DNA from: an uncultured Bacteroidales bacterium
GTDB taxonomy: Bacteria; Bacteroidota; Bacteroidia; Bacteroidales; Paludibacteraceae
NCBI GenBank assembly: GCA_900542355.1
Contig: UQNE01000034.1
Location: 1 to 13,871 of the forward strand
Length of the DNA stretch: 13,871 nt
Direction of reading: 5' to 3'
The notes below the pieces were generated by a model that was not told the DNA's origin, did not search any database, and worked only from the letters and a program-made list of their open reading frames with translations. Below, piece by piece: positions 1 through 5,402 of the stretch. Position 1 is the stretch's first letter; each line of letters starts with the position of its first letter. The position numbers were made by a program, and so were the translations under genes.

Positions 1-40
1 CACACCCGCACGCGCACACGGGTATATGTAGGGATTTTAC

Positions 41-90
41 CTACCCTACCTACCCATCCTACCCTACCTACCCATCCTACCCTACCTAAC
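41..90. repeat. 18-bp tandem repeat, about 2.8 copies
   Basis: The unit CTACCCTACCTACCCATC occurs at 41-58 and 59-76, and a third copy starts at 77 and decays after about 12 bases. Each unit is itself built from CTACC/CCTAC submotifs, so it probably grew by slippage. It lies upstream of the first promoter. No open frame of note covers it and I see no function. Confidence 0.85.
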
Positions 91-145
91 TTAATCTATT
101 TACCGAAGTTTCGCAAGTGCGCATGATTATACCCAAAATTAGGTA

Positions 146-177
146 TTGTAGGATTGATATATTTGTAGTACTTTTGC
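146..177 (+). promoter_or_regulatory. Bacteroides-type promoter for the secreted-protein gene
   Basis: TTG at 146-148, then 20 bp, then TACTTTTGC at 169-177, which fits the Bacteroidetes sigma consensus (TTTG near -33, TAnnTTTGC near -7). Transcription would start near 184, giving a leader of roughly 220 nt before the ATG at 406. The -7 box is preceded by TTTGTAG, as in the rpsO and rplS promoters of this window. Confidence 0.7.
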
Positions 178-202
178 AGCGTGGATAGATTTTGGGATGG
201 AA

Positions 203-340
203 GAACATATAATTAACATGTAATTAAACATATAATTTTCCAAGGAGGATGTAGAGGAGGATAGAACATATAATTAACATGTAATTGACCATATAATTAT
301 TTCTCAAGGAGGATGTAGGGGAATAGAACATATAATTTTG
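203..340. repeat. 61-62 bp imperfect tandem repeat with CATnTAATT arrays
   Basis: GAACATATAATT recurs at 203, 264 and 326, so the period is 61 then 62 bp, with a third partial copy. The first two units each contain three boxes (206, 217, 229 and 267, 278, 290: CATATAATT, CATGTAATT, CATATAATT), followed by a CAAGGAGGATGTAG segment. The whole block lies in the predicted leader of the 406-2019 gene. The GGAGGATGT segment resembles the right arm and tail of the GC-rich hairpin element seen elsewhere in the window, so this may be a diverged, tandemly expanded form of that element. Confidence 0.8.
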
Positions 341-405
341 CAGAGGATGATATGGTGGGGATATATGGGCATATCATTGTGTAAATAAACAAAACATATA
401 AGCGT

Positions 406-2019
406 ATGAAAAAGATTTTCTTATTTGCTTTTGCACTGCTCGCAAGCAGTGCGATGCAGGCACAACTACAGGAGTATTCGGCAGTAGAGTTGCGCAACGC
501 AACTGATGCGGGTACATCGACCATCAACCATGTTTACTCGAATGCGCAAGGCGACATCTTCTTTATCGGCACAGCAGCATCGAACGGCGATAACCCCGCA
601 GTATGGTACAAAGTGGACACCGTAGAGACTGCGCCTTTCCGCGTAAATGCAAAAAAGACAAACAGTAACTTGATTTTTGGCAAGCAGGCAGCCAAGGCAG
701 AGACACCCAGTTGGTTCGGTGCGAGCAACCGCGGTAACTTCAGCAGTTTGGCTGCGACCGCAACTGACAACGGCGACTTGGTGATGGCTGTAACTTTCTG
801 CCACTCGGACAGCAACTACTTGGCAGACAACAAAGCATTGCAAATGAACATGCTGACGAATACAGGTATTCACTCACAGAACAAATTAGAGGGAGCGTAT
901 AGCGTGGTAAACAACAAAATCGAGAACTATGGCGCATTGGTGGTAGCGACCCAAGACGCATGGCTGAACAACGCCCAAGTATTCCGCCAGATAGATGGGC
1001 AAGCCGACGGATTTAAGTTTGTAGATGTAGCCACCGACGGGACGAACTACTATGTGCTGACATTGCTCAACCCGGGATTGGTACTGGAAAGCGACACTAT
1101 CAGAGCGGCTCACAAGAGCGGTAGTATAGCCGTACTGAAACTCAACAAAGAGTGGAAATTAGCCGGTTACTGCGTCAGTGAGGGTACTGCGGGCAAGAAC
1201 ATAGGTAACCTACGATATGCGGGCGGCAAACTGTACTACAGCGGTAACCTCACCGCCACGAAAGGCGGGTTGTTTGGCATGGGCGGCAAGACGATAGAGA
1301 CCGCTAATGCCGGGAACGGCATTGTATTGGCTACGCTGGACACCGACCTAAAGTGCGAATCGCTGAACCTAATCGAAACCTGCGCTGCAGCCGGTAAGAA
1401 AAGCGGCGCCCTCACCATTTATGATGAGGTGATTGATGGTGCTAATGCATACTTGACCGGTTTCTTTATGGGCGGTATTGTGGTAGCAGGGGGCGACACG
1501 ATGAGTGCAGCCAACGCCACGGCAGTGCTAATCAAATACGACTTGAGCAAAGGCAAGATAGCCCAAGCCACGCATTTGGAATCAACGGCTATCACCGGTG
1601 CTTCGAGCCTGATTGCACACGGGGACAGTATCTATATGTACGCCTACGACTGGGCAACCGAGAACCGTATCGCACTCTACGGCTATGACAAAGAACTGAA
1701 TGCAGGCGACACAATTGCGTTGGTAGAAGCCACAGGAAAAGAGGTTAGCAACAGTGCAGTATGGACAGAGAAGGGTATCTTGGCATACTCATTCCGCACC
1801 GACAACACCATCACTTTTGCAGCCGACGAAAAGGAGACCTACACCGCAGTCGATGGTTTCCGCGCCATATTGGCACAACAGTATCTATTCAAAGAGCCGG
1901 AAACAGCAATAGACAATACTGTATTGCCGACCGAGAAAGCCGTGAAGTATATCCAAAACGGACAACTCTATATCCGCCGCGGAGAACATATTTTTAACGC
2001 TTTGGGACAACAACTCTAA
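406..2019 (+). CDS. Secreted beta-propeller-like protein with short Bacteroidales C-terminal tail
   Basis: 537 aa, function unknown. Residues 1-19 form a signal peptide (MKK, hydrophobic stretch, cleavage after MQA and before Gln), so it is exported. The body contains recurring blocks of the type 'GDIFFIGTAA', 'GKLYYSGNL' and 'NAYLTGFFMGG...VLIKYD', which resemble SBBP/beta-propeller repeats of secreted Bacteroidetes proteins; this is inference from pattern only. The last ~25 residues (KYIQNGQLYI, then G-E-H-I-F-N-A-L-G-Q) match the short tail found on many exported Bacteroidales proteins and resemble the end of a type IX secretion C-terminal domain, although a full domain with its earlier motifs is not evident. 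The start follows an A-rich stretch and no earlier in-frame signal peptide exists. It may be cotranscribed with the lipoprotein gene 88 bp downstream. Confidence 0.8.
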   Translation: MKKIFLFAFALLASSAMQAQLQEYSAVELRNATDAGTSTINHVYSNAQGDIFFIGTAASNGDNPAVWYKVDTVETAPFRVNAKKTNSNLIFGKQAAKAETPSWFGASNRGNFSSLAATATDNGDLVMAVTFCHSDSNYLADNKALQMNMLTNTGIHSQNKLEGAYSVVNNKIENYGALVVATQDAWLNNAQVFRQIDGQADGFKFVDVATDGTNYYVLTLLNPGLVLESDTIRAAHKSGSIAVLKLNKEWKLAGYCVSEGTAGKNIGNLRYAGGKLYYSGNLTATKGGLFGMGGKTIETANAGNGIVLATLDTDLKCESLNLIETCAAAGKKSGALTIYDEVIDGANAYLTGFFMGGIVVAGGDTMSAANATAVLIKYDLSKGKIAQATHLESTAITGASSLIAHGDSIYMYAYDWATENRIALYGYDKELNAGDTIALVEATGKEVSNSAVWTEKGILAYSFRTDNTITFAADEKETYTAVDGFRAILAQQYLFKEPETAIDNTVLPTEKAVKYIQNGQLYIRRGEHIFNALGQQL

Positions 2020-2039
2020 GTGTTGGCATAGTAATTGTA

Positions 2040-2065
2040 GCAGTTCTATCGGGTGGTAGGACTGC
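2040..2065 (+). other. Intercistronic stem-loop
   Basis: GCAGTTCTA (2040-2048) pairs with TAGGACTGC (2057-2065), nine pairs including one G-U, around an 8-nt loop. No T-run follows, so it is not a convincing intrinsic terminator. It could be an mRNA-stability or partial attenuation hairpin between the secreted-protein gene and the lipoprotein gene. Confidence 0.4.
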
Positions 2066-2107
2066 CACATTGCTGTATTATATGTGGAAACAAACAACTT
2101 ACACAAT

Positions 2108-2590
2108 ATGAAAAAAACACTATTTATGGCAGCCATGGTGGCTGTAATCGGGTTGGCATCTTGCTCCAAACCCACTGAGAATCAAGAGACTGTCTATTCG
2201 ATAGACGAGGTGTATACACAAGCAGAAGAGTTGGTAGGCGATACGATCACCTTCCAAGGCGTATGTGCACACCTCTGCAAACACGGGGGACGCAAAGCCT
2301 TTTTGATGGGCACAGAGAGCGACACGATCTACACGGAGAACGACACGATTGTAAAGCCGAGAATACTGCGTGTAGAAGGGGCTGAGATGGGTAATTTTGA
2401 TGCGGCTTGTATCAACAACCTTGTGCGCGTAAAAGGCGTACTGCACAGTTTTGAGTACCAACCCGAGCCGACGAACGACCCCGCAGAGAAACACGGTACG
2501 ACCGGACAAGGGTGCGAGACCGAGAAACAGGCCATCAAAGAGTACTACGCCACCGCTATCAGTTACACGATCGTTGGGGCTGAAGAATGA
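2108..2590 (+). CDS. Small lipoprotein with CxHxxCxHGG motif, possibly OB-fold
   Basis: 160 aa from the ATG at 2108. An ATG further upstream at 2084 would put eight polar residues before the signal peptide, so 2108 is preferred. Residues 1-19 are a lipoprotein signal ending in GLASC with Cys19 as the lipidated residue. The mature part runs D-E-V...ELVGDTITFQGVC, then C53-A-H55-L-C57-K-H59-G-G, then beta-rich sequence ('RVEGAEM', 'NLVRVKGVL'), which looks like a small OB-type barrel. The Cys/His cluster could bind a metal or form a disulfide. I recognise no named family. The stop codon TGA overlaps the first bases of a GC-rich hairpin repeat. A PepSY-TM-like gene follows after 179 bp, so a shared envelope or metal role is possible but unproven. 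Confidence 0.8.
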   Translation: MKKTLFMAAMVAVIGLASCSKPTENQETVYSIDEVYTQAEELVGDTITFQGVCAHLCKHGGRKAFLMGTESDTIYTENDTIVKPRILRVEGAEMGNFDAACINNLVRVKGVLHSFEYQPEPTNDPAEKHGTTGQGCETEKQAIKEYYATAISYTIVGAEE

Positions 2591-2670
2591 CCTCCCCAAG
2601 CCCCTCCAAAGGAGGGGATGTACTAAGCGGGACAGGGAAACATTAATTACCATGTAATTAGACATTAATT
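2589..2670. repeat. Composite intergenic repeat: GC-rich hairpin plus CATnTAATT triple array
   Basis: The hairpin part is CCTCCCCAAG, then CCCCTCC-AAA-GGAGGGG, then ATGT (about 2591-2621). The array follows with CATTAATT at 2641, CATGTAATT at 2651 and CATTAATT at 2663. The element begins within the TGA stop of the lipoprotein gene. The 7-bp GC stem lacks a T-run, so it may act as an mRNA 3' end stabiliser rather than a classical terminator. Confidence 0.8.
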
Positions 2671-2695
2671 TCTTTCTCCGTATGCGCTTTTTTCT

Positions 2696-2763
2696 CCATT
2701 AATAGCGGTAACCATTAATTGCTCTGATGGGGCTCCATTAAAGGCCATTAAAGAGCCATTAAA
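2696..2763. promoter_or_regulatory. Phased CCATTAA boxes upstream of the PepSY-TM gene
   Basis: CCATTAA occurs at 2696 and 2712, and CCATTAAA at 2735, 2745 and 2756. The last three lie 10 and 11 bp apart, about one DNA turn, ending 7 bp before the ATG at 2770. The core resembles that of the CATnTAATT arrays. It could be a repressor operator or the decayed tail of the composite repeat; the sequence alone does not decide. Confidence 0.45.
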
Positions 2764-2769
2764 CATAGT

Positions 2770-3345
2770 ATGGAACAACAAACAAAAATAAACAAAGGCG
2801 CGAAGGTGCGCAAATGGTTGCGTATCATCCATCGCGACTTAAGTTATGTATTCGCCGGGATGCTGTTGGTATATGCTATCTCGGGTATTGCACTGAACCA
2901 CAAAGACAGTTTTAACAGTCAGTACTCGATCGTGCGTACCGACTATGCGCTGACGGCAACACCGCAAGCAGAGGTGTCGCAAAAGACTATCAATGAGTGG
3001 CTTACGGAATGCGGTGTAGAGGGGCAAGAGATACAGCATTACTTCCCCGATAACAACACCCTAAAGGTTTTTCTGAAGGGAAACAGCAACCTTGTAGTGG
3101 ACTTGCAGAGCGGTAAGGCGGTATTGGAACAGGTGAAGAAACGCCCTTTCTTAGGCAGCCTAAGCAAACTGCACTACAATCCCGGAAAAGCATGGACATG
3201 TTTCTCGGATATCTTTGCCGGTTCGCTGATACTGATTATCATTACGGGTCTGTTTATGCTGAAAGGTAAGCACGGGCTATGGGGCATAGGCGGCATAGAG
3301 TTCGCCATAGGAATCTTGATTCCGCTGCTGTTTATCTTGCTATAA
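2770..3345 (+). CDS. PepSY-TM-like inner-membrane protein
   Basis: 191 aa. It begins with a basic cytoplasmic segment (KVRKWLRIIHRDLSYVF), followed by a first membrane helix at about residues 27-43 ending GIALNHKDSFN. A ~100-residue periplasmic domain follows, then LHYNPGKAWTCFSD, a second helix at about 148-164 and a third at about 173-191. This order, with His21 and His44 flanking the first helix and His135 before the second, fits the Bacteroidetes PepSY_TM_like family, which is related to PepSY reductase-like membrane proteins often found near iron or heme genes. The conserved histidines could ligate heme (inference). It lies downstream of the lipoprotein gene and ends just before a strong terminator hairpin. 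Confidence 0.8.
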   Translation: MEQQTKINKGAKVRKWLRIIHRDLSYVFAGMLLVYAISGIALNHKDSFNSQYSIVRTDYALTATPQAEVSQKTINEWLTECGVEGQEIQHYFPDNNTLKVFLKGNSNLVVDLQSGKAVLEQVKKRPFLGSLSKLHYNPGKAWTCFSDIFAGSLILIIITGLFMLKGKHGLWGIGGIEFAIGILIPLLFILL

Positions 3346-3370
3346 ACGACTGATATACAGTTATCTAATC

Positions 3371-3409
3371 AAAAGAGGTCGCCTGATATTACATCGGGCG
3401 ACCTCTTTT
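3371..3409. terminator. Bidirectional intrinsic terminator
   Basis: A 17-bp stem (3371-3387 with 3393-3409, one G-U pair) encloses the loop ATTAC. The arms begin with AAAA and end with TTTT, so it can work on either strand. It sits between the PepSY-TM gene and the end of the minus-strand operon, where transcription converges. Confidence 0.9.
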
Positions 3410-3449
3410 GGTTCATCGTTAAGGTTGTACCTTTTGACGGGGGCTACCG

Positions 3450-3707
3450 CTATTGGGATTGTTTGCGGAAACGGCTACGCAGTTTGGAGAGCAAGGCGAT
3501 GAGCAGTGTCCCATGCCCCACCTTAGGAAGGAGGAGGCTCATAGTATCGGCGAAACGATCCACACGCTGAAGGCGGGTGCGCCAAGTCCGGCGGATAGTG
3601 CGGGTCTCTTGCTCGATGCTGTGTCGTTGCTGCTGCGCCTGTTGCTCCAAGCGCATACGCTCTGCCTGCAACTGCCCGACAGAACGCAATCGGCTGAGGT
3701 CAGTCAT
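3450..3707 (-). CDS. Small basic coiled-coil protein, third gene of the YtxH/holin-like operon
   Basis: 85 aa from the ATG at 3707. An upstream in-frame ATG at 3749 would give 99 aa, but 3707 is preferred because AGGAGG lies 6 nt before it and the ATG overlaps the stop of the preceding gene by 8 bp. Residues 1-45 are rich in Gln, Glu and Arg with a heptad-like pattern (LQAERMRLEQQAQQQ), suggesting a coiled coil. A hydrophobic stretch (TLLIALLSKL) and a basic tail (RSRFRKQ) follow. No named domain is visible. Small hypothetical proteins of this type commonly accompany YtxH and holin-like genes in Bacteroidetes, so a joint envelope-stress role is plausible. Confidence 0.7.
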   Translation of the reverse strand: MTDLSRLRSVGQLQAERMRLEQQAQQQRHSIEQETRTIRRTWRTRLQRVDRFADTMSLLLPKVGHGTLLIALLSKLRSRFRKQSQ

Positions 3708-4068
3708 GGTCCGCCTCCTTTCCATTGTCATCAGCAAAGAGGATAGCACTGAGCGTACCGATGAGGGGATTGACGAACCACTGCTTGCGGAAGGCTATCG
3801 CCAAGACGAGCAAGAGCAGATAGACACCACCGATGATCAAGCATGCGCCCCACATCGGGACCCATTGAGCGAGGACAAAAACCAACGCCAAGGCAGCGAA
3901 TGCCAAGAAGGCAAAGAGAAGCAGAACCACCACCAATGCCAATAGCACCAAGCCGAGGATGCGGCTCAGTTTGTCCAAGAGGGAGAGGCGAAGCAAGTCG
4001 TACCTCGAACGGAGATACGACTTGCAATCCGCCAACAACTTATCGTATTGCGACTCGTCCATACTCAT
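3700..4068 (-). CDS. Phage-holin-superfamily (III) type membrane protein
   Basis: 122 aa. A charged, helical N-terminus (about 1-35: KSYLRSRYDLLRLSLLDKLSRI) is followed by two long hydrophobic helices (about 36-63 and 70-92) and an acidic tail. This is the layout of the chromosomal 'phage holin family' (superfamily III) proteins widespread in Bacteroidetes; no phage genes are nearby, so a lysis role is unlikely. The ATG shares one base with the TAA of the YtxH-like gene (TAATG), implying translational coupling. A second ATG lies two codons downstream and could be the true start. Confidence 0.75.
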   Translation of the reverse strand: MSMDESQYDKLLADCKSYLRSRYDLLRLSLLDKLSRILGLVLLALVVVLLLFAFLAFAALALVFVLAQWVPMWGACLIIGGVYLLLLVLAIAFRKQWFVNPLIGTLSAILFADDNGKEADHD

Positions 4069-4328
4069 TAGGCTTTGGAGTCTGCAATCGCCTCATCTAC
4101 AGCGGCTTTCAGTTCGTCATCAGTGAAACAACCTTTCACCTTGGCAAGCACTTTGCCGACAAAGGATTCTAACTCGTCTTTGCTAAGGGGCAGCCCTTTC
4201 TCGCGTGCCAAGTCAGCAATCTGACGACGGATTTCTTCCCCACTCTTCGGGGCAAACAACAAGGCTGCAGCGGCTCCGAGCACTGCTCCACCGGCAAAGG
4301 CAGCCAATACTTTTCCTAAATTTGCCAT
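4068..4328 (-). CDS. YtxH domain-containing protein
   Basis: 86 aa. The N-terminal region is an Ala/Gly-rich membrane segment (about 5-25, FAGGAVLGAAAALLF) followed directly by APKSGEEIRRQI, the hallmark of YtxH-like small proteins. The remainder is an amphipathic helix rich in Lys and Glu. In other bacteria such proteins are linked to general stress. It is the first gene of a three-gene minus-strand operon with overlapping downstream genes. I could not identify a consensus promoter in the ~80 bp upstream (4329-4407). Confidence 0.85.
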   Translation of the reverse strand: MANLGKVLAAFAGGAVLGAAAALLFAPKSGEEIRRQIADLAREKGLPLSKDELESFVGKVLAKVKGCFTDDELKAAVDEAIADSKA

Positions 4329-4407
4329 AGTTCTTTCAGTTAAAGGGTTAATACTTACAAGGTAGTGTGCAAAAGGCGTGCCAAGCGAGCGACACTAAGA
4401 GGAAAAA

Positions 4408-4497
4408 GACCTCCCCAAGCCCCTCCATAGGAGGGGATGTCACACAGCGGGGAACAAGGGAACATATAATTACCATATAATTAGACATATAATTTCT
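4408..4497. repeat. Composite intergenic repeat, copy B
   Basis: The hairpin CCCCTCC-ATA-GGAGGGG is followed by GCGGGGAACAAGGGAA and three CATATAATT boxes at 4463, 4474 and 4486 (steps of 11 and 12 bp). It is nearly identical to the copy starting at 4540, 132 bp away, so it arose by recent duplication. It lies in the divergent region between the YtxH-like operon and rpsO. Confidence 0.85.
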
Positions 4498-4539
4498 TTT
4501 TGCTCCATAAATATTGGGAAACTGCGCTAATTGCGGTTA

Positions 4540-4629
4540 GACCTCCCCAAGCCCCTCCATAGGAGGGGATGTCGCACAGCGGGGAACAAGGGAACATATA
4601 ATTACCATGTAATTAGACATTAATTTCTT
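4540..4629. repeat. Composite intergenic repeat, copy C
   Basis: The same hairpin and linker as the copy at 4408, differing in a few bases. Boxes are CATATAATT at 4595, CATGTAATT at 4606 and CATTAATT at 4618. Differences between the copies fall in the boxes and keep the box-to-box gaps. Confidence 0.85.
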
Positions 4630-4665
4630 TGCTCTCTATGCAACACCATTGCCATTAAAATGCAG

Positions 4666-4699
4666 AGGGACTAAGGGAACATATAATTACCATATACTA
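4666..4699. repeat. Truncated CATnTAATT array
   Basis: GAGGGACTAAGGGAA leads into CATATAATT at 4680 and a degenerate CATATACTA at 4691, 11 bp later; the third box is lost. It appears to be a broken third copy of the element in the same gap. Confidence 0.6.
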
Positions 4700-4846
4700 T
4701 GAATTCCCAAAAAATAAATTAGTGTTTGCGTTGTATGGGGTCTCTATGCATACCATTACAGGGACATTAAAAACTATTTCTTTTGTCCCGAATGGCGGAA
4801 ATTGGGCGGAGGATGAGAGAAAATGGCAAGAAAAAGCGGGTAAGGC

Positions 4847-4878
4847 TTGTGAGAATGAGAAATTTGTAGTAATTTTGC
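4847..4878 (+). promoter_or_regulatory. rpsO promoter
   Basis: TTG at 4847-4849, 20 bp, TAATTTTGC at 4870-4878, an excellent fit to the Bacteroides consensus. The expected start near 4885 gives a leader of about 120 nt. The -7 box lies in the context TTTGTAGTAATTTTGC, also found at rplS. Confidence 0.8.
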
Positions 4879-4986
4879 GATCGCTTTTGCAGTGTGCAGT
4901 TTTTGCACTATGCAGGGGCGATAGATGTAACATCGTTTGGATAGAAGCGCATAGCGGCAGACATCGGGCGAGGTTATGATTGTTTC

Positions 4987-5005
4987 ACTAAAAAAACTTT
5001 TTAGT
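4987..5005 (+). other. Hairpin abutting the rpsO start codon
   Basis: ACTAAAAA (4987-4994) and TTTTTAGT (4998-5005) form an 8-bp inverted repeat with a 3-nt loop, ending one base before the ATG at 5007. It covers the region where a ribosome would land. S15 represses its own mRNA through leader structure in several bacteria; a similar role here is inference. Confidence 0.5.
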
Positions 5006-5006
5006 C

Positions 5007-5276
5007 ATGTACTTGACATCAGAAAAAAAAGCAGAACTCTTTGCTAAGTATGGCAATGACGCTAAGAACACCGGTTCTGCAGAGAGCCAAATTGCTCTGT
5101 TCACTTTCCGTATCAACCACCTTACCGAGCACTTGAAACAAAACCGCAAGGACTTCGGTACGGAGCGTGCGCTGACGAACCTTGTAGGTAAGCGTCGTCG
5201 TATGTTGGATTACTTGAAGGATCGCGACATCGAGCGTTATCGTGCTATCATCAAAGAGTTGGGTATCCGTAAGTAA
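5007..5276 (+). CDS. rpsO: 30S ribosomal protein S15
   Basis: 89 aa, the usual length for S15. S15 binds 16S rRNA in the central domain and is a primary assembly protein of the 30S platform. Diagnostic sequence includes the GSAESQIALFTFRINHLTEHLKQ-type core (about residues 23-45), the DFGTERAL stretch and the basic GKRRRMLDYLK motif. It is a single-gene unit with its own promoter at 4847-4878 and terminator at 5346-5378. A small palindrome directly precedes the ATG and may modulate translation. Confidence 0.97.
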   Translation: MYLTSEKKAELFAKYGNDAKNTGSAESQIALFTFRINHLTEHLKQNRKDFGTERALTNLVGKRRRMLDYLKDRDIERYRAIIKELGIRK

Positions 5277-5345
5277 TCTGCGGAGTTCTCTGCTCAGAGA
5301 GATTTGGATTTGCGAGGACGCAAGGCGTTGGCGCAAGACTAAGAG

Positions 5346-5378
5346 AAAAAGAGACTGTCCGATGGGCAGCCTCTTTTT
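5346..5378. terminator. Terminator after rpsO, also usable from the minus strand
   Basis: The 15-nt arms 5346-5360 and 5364-5378 pair with one mismatch and one G-U around the loop GAT. The sequence begins AAAAA and ends TTTTT, so it can terminate both rpsO and the convergent BspA-like gene that ends at 5403. Confidence 0.85.
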
Positions 5379-5402
5379 GTGTGGTGAATTAGGGGATTAG
5401 CA

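Noticed and set aside
2040..2065. Intrinsic terminator after the secreted-protein gene
   Set aside because: The stem is reasonable but there is no T-run, so it is listed only as an intercistronic stem-loop.
3700..4068. Prophage indicated by a holin-like gene
   Set aside because: No other phage gene is nearby; this holin-superfamily type is a common chromosomal partner of YtxH genes in Bacteroidetes.
4408..4699. CRISPR array
   Set aside because: There are only two full copies 132 bp apart, units are not separated by equal unique spacers, and copies occur scattered across the window.
4722..4979. 85-aa plus-strand open frame before rpsO
   Set aside because: It covers the rpsO promoter and leader, shows no domain, and has composition like non-coding sequence.
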